Below, in pieces: positions 22,355-34,500 of a stretch of 64,000 nt of DNA (position 1 is its first letter; each line of letters starts with the position of its first letter). The DNA lies in contig JAANBB010000034.1 of the NCBI GenBank assembly GCA_014621425.1, positions 124,001-188,000 on the forward strand. The letters run 5' to 3'. This stretch comes from Cylindrodendrum hubeiense (Eukaryota > Ascomycota > Sordariomycetes > Hypocreales > Nectriaceae). A model generated the notes under the pieces. That model made no database searches and had not been told where the DNA came from. It saw only the letters and a program-made list of their open reading frames with translations. A program made the position numbers and the translations under genes.

Positions 22355-23678
22355 ATGAACGACATCAAGAAGGTATTTACTATCCTCTCATTTTCCACTC
22401 ATTTTCCAATTACATCTATCCTGACCTCAACGGGTCGTCATAATCGGAGCTGGCCCAGCCGGGCTAATTGCAGCACTCCGGCTTAAGCAAAGCCATCATA
22501 TATCGCCCGTTGTCTACGAAAGTCGCACTGAGCACATCAACCTTGGCGGAGTAACCGGCATTGCCGCCCATGGCCTCCGACTGTTGAGCCGTCTCGGAAT
22601 TCATGACGATATTCTGGCCAAGGGCGTTGAGATCCCCAAATTTGTTCTCCATTCCCTGAAGGGGAAAACTATGGGCGAGGCGTCCATGATGTCTTGGACC
22701 AAGAAGCAAACCGGCTTTGGAAACGTGAGAATCCGAAGCGTCGATGTCATGGATGTGTTACTAGATGCTGTGCGAAATGCCGACATCCCGGTTCTCTATG
22801 GCAAGCGTCTGGTTGGCATTGAGGAAAAGGACGCTGTTATTACTGCCTCTTTCTCAGATGGTACCCAAGACAGTGCTGACTTCCTTCTCGGCTGCGACGG
22901 CATTCACTCTGCAGTTCGAAAACTCTACGTTGACCCCGAATGTATTCCGGAATATTCGGGCATTGCAAACATGTTCTCACTAATTCCGGCCATCGACCTC
23001 CTCCCTTCTGTCCCACTGTTGGAGAATATGAACGTGACATTAACTTCTGACGGCCTATTCGGGCTTTCACCTGTTACTCCTTCTCGAGACCGGCTGTACT
23101 GGTCCTTCTACCGCGAGATTCGTCTCCCAGCAACTGGTGATGTTCGTGAAGGGTGGGAGGAGCAAAACGAGAAAGAAATCGCCAATTTGAAAAGCAACTT
23201 ACTGCACCTTTTCGGCCACGACAACAGTGACTGGATGACTTTCCTCCGCGATGTTCTGGACAAGACGGAGGCTATCAGCTTTTATCCTATTTACAAGATG
23301 CCTCCCGGACGTCCCTGGTCCAAGGGACGATGTCTCATCATTGGAGACGCTGCCCATGCACTGCAGCCCCATGGCATGCAGGGTATTTCCATGGCGCTTG
23401 AAGACGTTTTCCTCTTTTCAAAGCTCCTCGCCAGCGGGAGTGACCGACTTGAGGTTGGGTTGCAGGCATATGAGGAAAAACGGAAGGCCAGGACAGAAAA
23501 GGTGGCCAGGACCTCGGAACAGAATGGCGCAATGCGTCCAAAGGCAACGCCCTTGCAGCTCTTGCTCATCGAGCTCGCAGTTTCTGTAGGCTTGTGGATT
23601 TATAAGATGGCGGGGTTGGATAAGTTTGGATTCGGCCAAGAGCCTATTGTATACGATATTGATGACGAGCAGTTCTAG
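22355..23678 (+). CDS. FAD-dependent monooxygenase, group A; first intron lacks an AG acceptor
   Basis: A flavoprotein hydroxylase of about 420 residues (salicylate hydroxylase/zeaxanthin epoxidase fold). The fold shows the dinucleotide motif VVIIGAGPAGLIAALRL, the DG motif GCDGIHSAVRK and the second FAD motif IGDAAHALQPHGMQGISMALEDV. A hydrophobic segment near the C-terminus (LLLIELAVSVGLWIYKMAGL) may tie it to a membrane. A natural first exon, MNDIKK (22355–22372), ends at GTATTT. The frame requires exon 2 to begin at 22434 with GTCGTCATA, but the bases before it are CAACGG, not CAACAG. An upstream in-frame TGA rules out read-through. The acceptor seems to have changed from AG to GG, so the gene may be mis-spliced. 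The rest of the frame is intact to 23678. Confidence 0.85.
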
Positions 23679-23970
23679 TGTTTTGAGTATTGAATTGAGT
23701 TTATATTTTTGGCGCATGTGTTTTACTAGAAAATTTCGCTCACGTCTGTCCTTTAATATTTTTTCTCCCAGCTGTGTGTTGTGCACCCGTCGGCGGATGG
23801 TATCCTCGTGTTTCTATCCGTGGATTATATTGATATTAATTTTATCATTCAGCTATTTGCTTCGGTGTAGAACCTAGGTTCTGGGTATATAATTCTATGA
23901 TGTGCCCAATAGTCATGCGCCCAATGCTGATGCCCGCCCATACCTGGGCCCGATGTCCGTGTTCTAAAAT

Positions 23971-25033
23971 TTACCATCCGGGAACCTCGTATATTTTCCT
24001 CTCATATTCGTTTGTCCACTTCGTTCCGAGTTCATATTTTTCCTCCAAGGCTGGTGATTCCAGCTCGGTAGTATACACGTGGAGCTTCTGCCCGGCCAGT
24101 TCATACCCAGGGGCTACAGCAAGGTCTGTAGCCATCTCGTGCGATCTGGAGTCGTTGGACGGCGTCACCACTTCTGGTAGATCCTCGCCTCCAAGTACTG
24201 GTTTATCTTGGTTGTCTGCATCCTTCTTGTTCTTTAAACGTCGCAAGCAGAAGAATGCTACCAGAGCGCCTATTGAGAAGAGGCCAACGGCAGTGGCGGC
24301 CACGGCGATGCCGGCGATTGCACCTGTTGAAAGGCCGCCTTTTTCTCCATCTGCCGTGGAAGCTTCAGTTGCCGTGGAAGTTTCAGTTGCTCCCGCCAAG
24401 CTTGCAGTTTCACCTGCTATCAGCGGGTCTCCTGTTATATCCAGGGCTGTCAAGGTTGCCGCTTCTGTCTCGAAAGTTGCTGTCGTTTCCGATCCCGCTG
24501 TTGAAGTTGTTGCTGATTCCAAAGTTGCTGTCGATAGTGATGAGGATGATTCGGACAAATCAGACACGGAGCCGGACATGTTGAAATAGCGAGACCGTCC
24601 TCCGTCCCTAGATCCAGATTTGTATATCCTCAAGTAGAAGACAGACTCGTCGAGGGCTGACGAGTTGAGCCAGTTTTTGCCGTCGATCATGTCGTCGAAT
24701 CCTACAGTCCAGTCATAGGTGGTGACGTTTGTTTCTTCTGTTGACGGAGTGTTAGCCGGTAGTGAAATTGGAGACTGCTACGGGTGCCTTACGCAAGATC
24801 CAGCCGGTAGCGTGGTCGCCGCTAAGTTCGCCGCCAATGTAGACCTGGAAGAGGACCATGTTGATCTCGTCATACTCCGTCTCCCAGTCGAGCTTCAGCT
24901 TCTTGCCGATAATGTAGGTTGGGTTGTCATCATAGTTGCCGGGTGGGTCTCCGGCGGGAGTGTTGAATGTGGTGGCGGAGAGGGCGGTGGCGACCAGCGC
25001 TAGACCGAGAACCAGCGTGGAGGTGGAAACCAT
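23971..25033 (-). CDS. Mucin-like single-pass membrane protein
   Basis: A surface protein of about 335 residues. A signal peptide (MVSTSTLVLGLALVATALSA) leads to a small beta-type ectodomain (residues about 22–125; PTYIIGKKLKLDWETEYDEI, VFYLRIYKSG), a Ser/Thr/Ala-rich stalk, a Gly/Ala-rich membrane segment (STGAIAGIAVAATAVGLF and onward) with RRLKNKK as stop-transfer, and an acidic tail of about 80 residues. The intron is 24738–24792. An in-frame TTG lies just upstream, but the ATG at 25033 gives a clean signal peptide. The same plan occurs in two other genes of this window. Its ligand and role are unknown. It is divergent from the P450 at 26751, 1.7 kb away. Confidence 0.78.
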
Positions 25034-26750
25034 GATCAATTGGAGCTGAGCTGGAGATGTCGTCGTGAGAGTGTTTCTCTGAGGAAAATCTGCCTCGCGA
25101 GCGGGCGCGAGCGGACGTATATGTTATCGAGAAGCGTTGTGGAGATGGGTGCAGGGGAAACCATGCCTGTAATCTCTCGGCGGCTCCCGCTGTAACATGG
25201 CGGGTTGTAAGCGTCCCGCTGGGGCAATGGCACGGAGCATCCTGCTCGCCCTGCAAGGTTGGCGCCTGTTCCAGAAGCCGGATATTAGCGACGCTACAGG
25301 GGGTCTACAGGGGCCTACCGGGGGGACCATCCGCAAAGCGCAGTGCCCGATGCACATCAGCGGTCTGAGCTCTGGGAATACAGGGCTGTCGTCGCATTTT
25401 GTCCAATTAAATCCCCCTAAAGTCCTCCGATGCCCACTGCGCGTTATCCATCATGGCGCTGTCTTTTCATCATTAGAGTGCAGGCACACACATGCGCAGT
25501 AAACATTTGTGTTTTCCACTGGGCTGTGAACCCCACCTGCCCGCCTCCCCCTAAACCAGACTCCATTGGCGCTCCCGTCAGTGACGCTTCTGCATTGACA
25601 GTTCATTGACAGTTCATCCCCTCTGTCTAGATTTGCTTTGCTTTCGCCCGATGACTTTTCTAGAACGTGCCTCGTACTTATGCCGGTGCCTATGACTTCC
25701 CATCCATTTCGCGAAGTGATTGATACTGCTCCGGTCTGCGAGGTGCCTCAATGACGCTCAATTATCAACCCTCCTGTTGTTAGCTGCTATAGGGTAAGAT
25801 GTCGGTGGACACTTGGAAACATGCGCTGCGTCCACTTGAGTATCTGCTGCAGGCTTCTTGGTAAATAAAATGAATAGGGATTATGAGGAAATATATGGAG
25901 ATACTTTCTTTGATTGACTGGTTTTGTTCTTTTTGGAGTGCGGTTGCAATCTCATGCCATTGAAAAATCCACGCAAAACTCTTAAAATAGCTTCTTCGAC
26001 GCTTTCCACATAACACCATAACCCTTGTAGTAAAAAGCAAGCTGGGCACTCAATGTATCGCCTGCATGATATGTAAGTAAATCGATGTTTCAAAAATTGG
26101 ATTACGATTGATGCCATTCTCGAGTGCAAATTAGTAACATGTCGCGCTCTTTAGTTCTGCCAGGTGTACCGGCTGACCCGGAAACCGCTAAGCTCCCCCA
26201 CGGAATTAATCATAAGCGAGCCTGTTATAGACTTGCCGCACTCAGATGATTGTCGGCGGTTGCGGTGTTGGTATGAGTCTGTCGATCATCCACTGTCTAT
26301 TCCCACCGTACAGAGATGCAGCTGTACAGCTCCCGATGAAGAGTGCTAAGCGAAGGATGCGCCTAAAATAGCACTCTAAACCTATTTCGGAATGCTAAGC
26401 GGTCCCAGATGTTAGGAAATGCTGAAGCGGGGTGGCATCCAAACAGCAGCATCTAGGCTCGTTTTGGAAATCTAAGCGGAGGGGCCTTCTGCACCTAAGC
26501 TCGCTTTGGAGCCTCAAGCGTGCATCGTCACTCTCTCTGCTTACAAGCATCAAATATTAGAGGTTAGATAAAGAAATGATCGGGTTAATATACCTAATTC
26601 GGTATGTTAACCAGGAGCAGGATGTCCTCGTGAGCCAGGCCTCTGGGCATCAATGGCGGCATTGGAAGTATAAAATATGAGATACTCGCTGGCTCTTCAT
26701 CAATCTCATCATCTGAACACTCATCAGGAACAATCACAATCACCAACACT
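25034..26750. other. Long divergent spacer with CTAAGC motif cluster
   Basis: 1.7 kb between the membrane protein and the P450. ORFs of up to 100 codons have no family signature. The right half (26180–26520) holds repeated CTAAGC(G) motifs, described separately. Confidence 0.55.
26188..26520. repeat. Cluster of CTAAGC(G) motifs upstream of P450
   Basis: The hexamer CTAAGC occurs near 26190, 26346, 26395, 26472 and 26497, often as GCTAAGCG or TCTAAGCG and preceded by GGAA. Related forms (CTGAAGCG near 26421, CTCAAGCG near 26513) lie between. The spacing is irregular, which suits a set of binding sites or a decayed tandem repeat. The cluster ends about 230 bp before the P450 start. Confidence 0.5.
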
Positions 26751-28361
26751 ATGATACTCTTCACATTTGGCGCCATCTTCATTGCCCTTTTTATTTGTAT
26801 TAAGCCCCTGGCTGAATATTTCTGGGATGCTCGGAAACTCCAACGATTTCCCAACCAGAACTGCCTCTCGGGCATCACCAACTTTGGGTACATCATCGAA
26901 CGCTGCCGAGGCTTCCGTTCTAGAAACCTGCATGAGATTCACAAAGTACATCCGGTTGTCCGCGTTGGGCCCGATACTCTCTCTTTCTCTACACCTGAAG
27001 CAATACGAGCTATCTATGGGCACTCTACTAAATGCGTCAAAGGTGACATGTACTCTGCATCTGCTGGACCCCATGCTAGCATCCTTGACGCCGTCGACAA
27101 AGACGAGCATGCACAGAAGCGCCGCGGACTGTCGCACGCGTTTGCAACTCGGAACATTGAAACCTGGGAGTTCAAGGTTGTCGATAAGGTGCAGAGGCTA
27201 GTGGGCCAGTTCGACCGTATCTGTGACGAAGCCGCAGTATCTACCAATGCAGTGACTGCAACAGTTGACTACAGCTGGTGGGTCAATCTCTTCACCATTG
27301 AGGCAATCGTCGACATTGCTCTCAGTTACCGGCTAGGCTGCATAGAGCGAGGAAATGACCTTGTCCTCGCCCTGACACCAAGTGGACAAAAGAAAGCAGT
27401 AAATTATATCGAATGCCTTCATGCCGGGCGTCGAGCAACCTCAACACTGGTGTGGTCGACTGGCTTCTTTCCCCTTTTTCGAGCTGTGCTTCGAATTGTT
27501 CCCGGACGTTTCTGCTCTCAATGGAACCAGGGCCAAGAATTTGATGACATGGTCCAATACCTCGCACGCGAGCGGATCCATCGTCACCACAACGGCGAGG
27601 AGCTAGATGACCTAGTCCGCCATCTACTCAAGGACAAAGATGGGAACGAACGCAACCTGACGATTGGCGAAGTTAACGCTGAAGTGGCCGTCTTCTGTGA
27701 GTACCACCTTACAACTGGCATGGGCTTCTACTGGAAACTAATCTCATCTTAACTCGCATTAGTGGACGCAGGCTCTGATACAACAGCTATCGCCTTGTCT
27801 CATGTTATGTACTATCTCCTTCGCACCCCCAGTGCACTTGCTAGGCTGCAAAAAGAGGTGACAGGAGCTATAGGGGTGGATGAGATGGTGCCCTCATACG
27901 ACCGTGTGAAAGGTCTGTCCTATCTCCGCGCATGTCTAGATGAGTCGATGCGCCTCTCGCCCCCAGTATCATTTGGAGTGCATCGCAAGACGACCCCCGA
28001 AGGTGCCTCAATTGACGGGAACTGGATCCCAGGCAACACCACGATCGCTGTCCCGGCGTATTCAGCACATCGGAATCCCATCGCCTTTCCAGAGCCAGAA
28101 AAATATCGACCGGAGAGATGGTTGGAGTCTAGCGGAAAGGACATGCAGACATCCTTTATCCCGTTTAGCACCGGGGCGCGAGGTTGCATTGGGCGCAACA
28201 TTAGCTACATTGAACAAAGCGTCCTTCTCGCCACGTTGGTCAACCGGTATGAATTCGCATTACCGTCTCCGGATTGGGAGCCGGATTGGGAAGAAGGGTT
28301 TAATCTCTGGCCGGGTTCAATCCCACTGAGAATATGGCGCAGAAATTCCACAAGCAAGTAG
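26751..28361 (+). CDS. Cytochrome P450 (benzoate 4-monooxygenase / isotrichodermin hydroxylase-like)
   Basis: A haem monooxygenase of about 514 residues with one intron (27697–27762). A hydrophobic anchor (about residues 2–22) leads to the N-terminal fold VHPVVRVGPDTLSFSTPEAIRAIYG. The I-helix is LDAGSDTTAIAL, the K-helix DESMRL, the PERF region ERW and the haem loop FIPFSTGARGCIGRNIS with the axial Cys. All key elements are intact. The general pattern matches fungal CYPs annotated as benzoate para-hydroxylase or trichothecene C-15 hydroxylase-like; the true substrate is unknown. It faces the Zn2Cys6 regulator tail-to-tail, with 67 bp between stop codons, so the regulator is a natural candidate to control it. 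Confidence 0.92.
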
Positions 28362-28428
28362 ATTGATGCTTGGAGGGAAGCAACTGTTGGATAAAAATAC
28401 GCTAAATAGCTATTATTTCGTTCCAGCA

Positions 28429-30125
28429 CTATTGACTTTGGCTCTGGTGAAGCTCAAGTTCATTCTGCAGCTGGGTAACTCTGCTCTTTGTGTGAAATCC
28501 AAGCCGAGTCTCGATTTCGTCCATAAGTGCCCATATCTTCGCCTTCAAAGCCAGTGATGGCACGTGTCTTGCTGCTGGTGTTGGTCAGCACCATGGCCTC
28601 ACCTATTGCACTCTGGCGGATATCGCTTACCAAAGAAGAGCGGGTTCACTGCTCCAGGCAGAACACTGTCTGCAAGGCCTTTCGAGAAACATATTGATGC
28701 GATAGATAGAGCATGGGAGTGAAGCTCATCTACCTGATTTTCGTTTCGGAGAACTTCTGGTGCTTCTGCTAAGCGCTCAAGGATCAATATTTTCGACATG
28801 TGGTAATAGAGGAGTCCGGCTGCTGAATTTCATTCATTACGTCAACATTGTTGTAGGCAGGATGATACCAATAATTGCTCACCTGCTGAAGGAACGTGAA
28901 ACCATGTATTGTTGAGTCCATCAGGAGATCGGTCACCCACAGACACCCCGTATGCCACCTGCGGAAGATTTTCCCACCATTGATTAATTTCCTCCACGAT
29001 TGTTTGGAGCTCGTCATCTATATCGGGCATATCCCCCTTGCCTGGAGGAAAGATACGCTCCATCAATCGAGCCAGGAGCCATAGCATCCAGTTCCCGCGT
29101 GTATCTTCATTTGCCTCTTCGTTGAGAAAAGAAACCCGCCATGAACTCGGGGGAATCAGCGTCGGGCGTTCGTTCGTAATCGCCATGGCGATATCCTGCC
29201 GAGTATAGATCCAAAAACTGGTACGCTCGAGATCAGTCCCATCGGCTGCAATATTGTGTGTCTGGATAAGCGAACGAGCACCGTAGAGATGGTTCTCGTA
29301 GTCCGGACCTGGGATGGTCAACAGTTCATAGCTACACAGTAAAATCGTTGCAACAAGCGTCATATCGATACTCGCTTCCGGTCTATTTAGTTCTCCAATA
29401 AGAAGTTGGAGACTTTTACCGTAATGGTGTGAGGCAATCGGTCCCCATATTGATCGGTCCACGACAAGGCTGGTTTGACACGCGGATAGCGCACATATGG
29501 CGTGTAAAAGAAGCGGTGATGAGAGCGCATGTTTTACAACAAGGCGCTGGTAAATAAGTGAGTGGTCGAGGATGTCCATCCAAGTCCCAATTCCACTCTG
29601 GTAGGTGTGTAAAAGCGCAGCAGACTCCTCTGTGATGCTCACCTTGCCCAGGTTCGGTCCTGGTGGGAGAGGAATTCGCTGTTCAGGTGGATTGCCATGG
29701 TTGACTTGGATGAAAACATCATATGTTGACTCGGGTTCTTGGGTAATTGGCGGTAGCGGTGATGGATCACCAGCGTGGCCACTGCGACTTTCTGAACTGA
29801 CTGAATACAGCGATCGTTCATCTTGCACGATGAAGTCTGTCTGTTGGCACTCAGTACCTTTGCGACGACAGCTGCCGCAGGCTGGTTTCCTCTCATCGCA
29901 TTTAACGCGGCTTTTTCGGCAATTGACGCTGTTTAGTTAGTATCTATCTATAAAAACCGAGAAGGCGGTCTCACCAGCCTATGCAAGTTAGCATTATTTA
30001 CGTCACTATCGATATAACTTTCCAGTATATATACCTGTTTTGCGGCGTCTTTTTGCTGATGGCCTAGGTGCATTGGGATCGACCTGGCGTGAATTAACAG
30101 CGCTGGAGTATCGCGAGTTCGGCAT
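28429..30125 (-). CDS. Zn2Cys6 transcription factor with a 4-nt microexon in the zinc cluster
   Basis: A nuclear regulator of about 492 residues. The zinc cluster is CVNCRKSRVKCDERKPACGSC plus a final Cys (C-x2-C-x6-C-x6-C-x2-C-x6-C), preceded by the basic stretch AKRRRKT. The middle region (residues about 80–330) has the fungal-specific regulator pattern (HALSSPLLLHAICALSACQ, LVATILLCSYELL, FWIYTRQDIAMAI). Exons are 30125–30035, 29978–29975 (only GCTG), 29928–28883, 28822–28631 and 28574–28429. The flanking introns (56 and 46 bp) have good donors (GTATAT, GTGAGA), branch sites (GCTAACT, ACTAACT) and acceptors. Without the 4-nt exon the zinc cluster is out of frame, and reading through hits a stop. 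The total length divides by three. It probably regulates the adjacent P450 and perhaps the divergent MDR/monooxygenase pair. Confidence 0.88.
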
Positions 30126-31515
30126 GGTTTATCTGTCGGAAAATATCCGTGCGCGGATTCTTGCACTTTTTTGATGTAAAGAATAACAACAGGGATACAG
30201 GTACGACGGGTAGGGCGCCAATAAATGGGAAGAAGTAGAGGAAGATAGGTATGCGCCCCGGGAGGTGCTCAACGAAGCACCCCGCTTTCTAGCCACGGGA
30301 CCCCTCATCCAGGCGCTAAAGTATTAGGTCAACAAATTAAATTAAGCAAAGAAATCATAGACAAAACTCACGTGTCAAAATCTATTCCCGTTACCAGAGC
30401 TGAGGTTCTACCACTTGAAGCCAAGCTGCTATTAAGTGATATTGAGATCCCTGGAACTTTGCTTTTCCTCTAAGTCAATTTAAATTAATAGGAACTATTT
30501 ATTAACCTATTATAAATAGCTCACTATCAAACTAATAATTACCCAATATTATCACTCTACTTTGTTGATGAAGGCGAGCAATTAATGCAGACCACAGTTA
30601 ACCTTTGAGATAACAATTGGAAAGGAGGAAAAAGAAGTGGATGGAAGATTCTGAACATAACCCGAGTCATCTGATCAGATGTTTTCCAATGCATCCACAA
30701 TGAAGAGAAGGAAAAGTAGCGATAAGGTGCTGCGACAACTTGGTCAATGGGACTGGAATAAGGTAAAAAGTGCGGTTCAATCAGAAAAAGGAAAAATGAT
30801 GTCTTTCATAAAGTGGATAGCTTCCACACCTTTAAGTCGTGAGCAACTAAGCTAGTTATCAGCTCCTACTGTTATTGGAATGTTAGAATGTCTGCTAGCC
30901 CTATAAAAATTAGGTTCAACCTGATTTATAAGTAAAATAATCTAAGATTTTACAAAAGTTAAAAATATATTAAGATTAATAATAAAAGATTATAGAATTT
31001 TAATTTAAGAGCGATTCAGCTTGAGTTGAAACTATTAGCTTATGTAAAAGTCAAAAAAGGTGATTATACATACGATACAAGTACGTGTTCTGATACCCCT
31101 CATAGGGAGAGGGGAGCTTAGAGCTCCCAGTTGAGCCTACTGATTAACTCACTCTTAAATTTACTGACTGTGCTATTTGCATAAAAAGAGATCCCCGTAT
31201 GCTTCAATATGGGTACGGCTTATATCTAACATTTACTCTTGATACTAGATTAACCCCGGATTTATACAAGTCCCTGATATATCAATATCATAGCCTTAGT
31301 CAGAGAGGGCGTGAGATTGAAGTAAAATCCCTCATAGAAAAGAGGGGCTCAGAAGCATTAAGAATCAACATAATCATCATCTTCTGAATCCATACTCTAT
31401 TCAACACTGGGACCCCTCTCATACCGACGAGTTAAAGCTATCACAGATTAGCGCAGATTTATTGTTATACCAATAAGGGTTTGCTTTTATTCATTAAATT
31501 CGACTTTACGCAAGC
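30126..31515. other. AT-rich divergent spacer between regulator and CorA-like gene
   Basis: 1.4 kb, strongly AT-rich from about 30340 to 31060 (poly-A/T stretches around 30900–31010). No gene-like ORF. A short hairpin GGGAGCT-TAG-AGCTCCC lies near 31110–31130. It may hold both promoters, or may be an old decayed insertion. Confidence 0.5.
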
Positions 31516-34500
31516 ATGGAGCATGTAAATCCGACATGGGATGCTATCATACCTGAATACCTGCGCATCCAGGAGAATCGAGACAGACTCACAGCCGACC
31601 CATCGGGAGCAGAATTGATATTCCAAATGAGAAGGTCTCTGGAGGATTGGAGGTTTGAGGTAACAGAGAGACAACACTTCTACGGCCGGGGTACTATACG
31701 AATGGCCGATCAATCCACACGTATTGAAGATTCAAGGAATTCGCCACCTCGTCCTGCCCGTGGTCTCCTGGATGAGCTTAGTGCAAGAGTAATGCAGTTT
31801 AGAAAGACCGATTTGACATTTCATGGCGTTGATTGGGATGGAACTCAGTGTGCTGGTCACTTCCCACATCAGGAGATGGCTATGCGTCAGATCTTAGAGT
31901 GCCAAGATGAGGAGGAATCACCATTTGAGCCTGCAGAAGACTGTCTGAAGTATATTCACTTTCCTGCAAACTATCTATCATGGGTAGAGGTAATGACATA
32001 TATTCGCCTGCTCCTTGCCGTTGTGAAACCTCATTGCTAACATATATATTCTTCAATAATAGCAAGCAGTCGCACGATATTACGGAGAAGAGAAAGAAGA
32101 CCGGGTTAAGGGGCAAAAGAGAACTCGCCATATTATTTTGAACGAGTTTATAGCACGCCAGATCCGAGGGAATGGTAATATCTCGCATCAAAGACCAAGT
32201 TGTTCAGTCATTACCCCTTGTAAGTCCTAGAAAGAGGGGCAAGTCTGGTTCGGATGGATGTTTAACCGACAATTGGATATAGATACAAATCCACTGGACA
32301 GATTAAAATCTGAAGGCATTGCTGGCCAGAGCCTTACGCTCTTCGTAAGTTACAACCTCCCCTACACGCACCTAGCACCCCGTTCCCCCAGCACCGGAAT
32401 ACATGTCGATGTGGGGTTTTTCGTCCACAGGATACCTGGACACACCTTGGATTGCAAAAGTTAAAACTACTGCACATCGCAAGTTCGGCGTTACCACCTT
32501 GGCTACTTTTGAGTATATGGAACACGTTAATATTCTAAGTACTCTGAAGATGCCGTATTTACACTGGGAAACAAGGACAAGACAGAAGACGATGGCGCAT
32601 TACATGAAACGCTTTGAGGGTAGCCGCGAAAAGGACAATTATTCATACCAGTCCCAGGCCGATAGTTATCGAGCCTCAAAATTTCCACGATTGGTGAATC
32701 AACTTACCAGAAAGAAGTTCAACAATAGGTGAGTCCTCCGATTCTTCTGCACCTTAGGGCAATCACTCTCTAGAACTAACTGCAATGCGGGACAGAACTA
32801 AGCTCGGTCAGTATCTTTTACATGTTGCACTTGTCTTCCAACGAATGGAGGATGACTTAGAAATTCGCCTCCTGCAAGAAGGGTTCAGAACTGCACCAGG
32901 TGATAGAGACTTGATGCTGCAACCACGGCGCACCCTCCACCAGTCTTACATATTTGGAAAGAGGGATACCACAGAGCGCGACGCTGATCAAGTCGTTTCT
33001 CGTCACACGAGAGCCGGCGGGCGCAAAGCCGGATCAGTCCTGGTGACTAAAGTGATGATGGTGGATCAACTCTGGCTTTTGATCCTAGACGAACGTAATA
33101 GCTCACCTTACAGTTATTCCATCAGATCTGACACTGGATGCAGGGGTTATCATGACGTTTTTACCAGAGCGCTGTGGTGCAAAAGGGTTGGAACCCTCCA
33201 ATGTACACAGAGCACTGCGTGAACGTCTCCAAGCGAGAGGGGGTGAGATCTCGTCCATACACCATCTAGGTTCGGTTAAAACATTCAGGTCTATGGTTCC
33301 CGTATCGGGTCTAACCGATGTCTCAAAAGCTGTTATGATTATCGAAGAGTGTACCCGAATCATGTTCGAGCCCACAGGAGTTTCGGATGGAAAACCCCCG
33401 TTGCTCGATATTTTTGCCAACGCCGCAAGCAATATAGTGAGTGCCTTCTAATATCCGGCGGCCCTTGCATCTAATAGGTAAAAGATAAATCTAACCACAA
33501 ACATTTGCAGGCTGAGCTCAAGAACGTCACAGTAAACAACTTCTGGATGCATCTGAAATCTCCAGCATACAGTTCAGGTATGTTACCTTAGCCTAATAAT
33601 TGACTGCCACCTTCACTGGTCACTGAATTTACGATACAGGGATGGGAGTACCATTCTCATTGCATAGAGAAGCTCGGGAAATCGCAGAAGAACTCAGGAT
33701 TATGTTACGAATCCAGAACGATCAAAGTCGAGCAGTGCGAGACTTCGGAAGGGCGGCGGCTTCTGCGTACCCTGATAATAACTTCTTGAGGTTGAAGAGG
33801 ACTCCGAGCGTTAGGCCACATAAGAAGACGCCAAAGTGGAAGATTTCTGACAAGAAAAGAAGAAAGGGCAAACAACAGAATAAAGCAAAGGATATACGTA
33901 CACTCGTGGATGAGCTACTAGCACTCCTTAAAGAGCGTTTATCAGATCTTCAGACCTTGGAGGATGACATTTTGAGAACACTGTATGAGGTTCGGAAATA
34001 TCTGGATCTGAAGCTTTAAATATGGCTGATGCTAACTCCACTAAAGCTAGAACAACTGTTACCCTTGACCCAACAACAAGCAAGCCTTCTTGAGGCAAGG
34101 AAGTCGTATAGTGTAGCGGACGCCGCTCTAACCCAAGGCCGGGCAATTATGGCTCTGACACTGGTGACCATATTCTTTGTACGTCATGTTAAAGTGGGAT
34201 GAGACATAGGACCCAAGCTAACACACAGTAGTTACCACTTGGATTCTTTGCTGCTTTCTTCGGGATAAATAATCAGGAAATCACAGGCTCAGAATGGATG
34301 AGCTTATATCAACAGATAAAGTGGATGTGTAAGTCTTCGCGTTATTATCCGTCCTTATCCGGTTTGAAACAGTAATGATATTAATCCTTTTTCTTTTTAC
34401 AACTAGTCGGGCTCTCATTTCTAGTTAGCCTTGTTGCTATATGTCTGGCATTTATTCGCTGGGATAGAATAGTGTTCTATCTGATGATGAAATATTGGGA

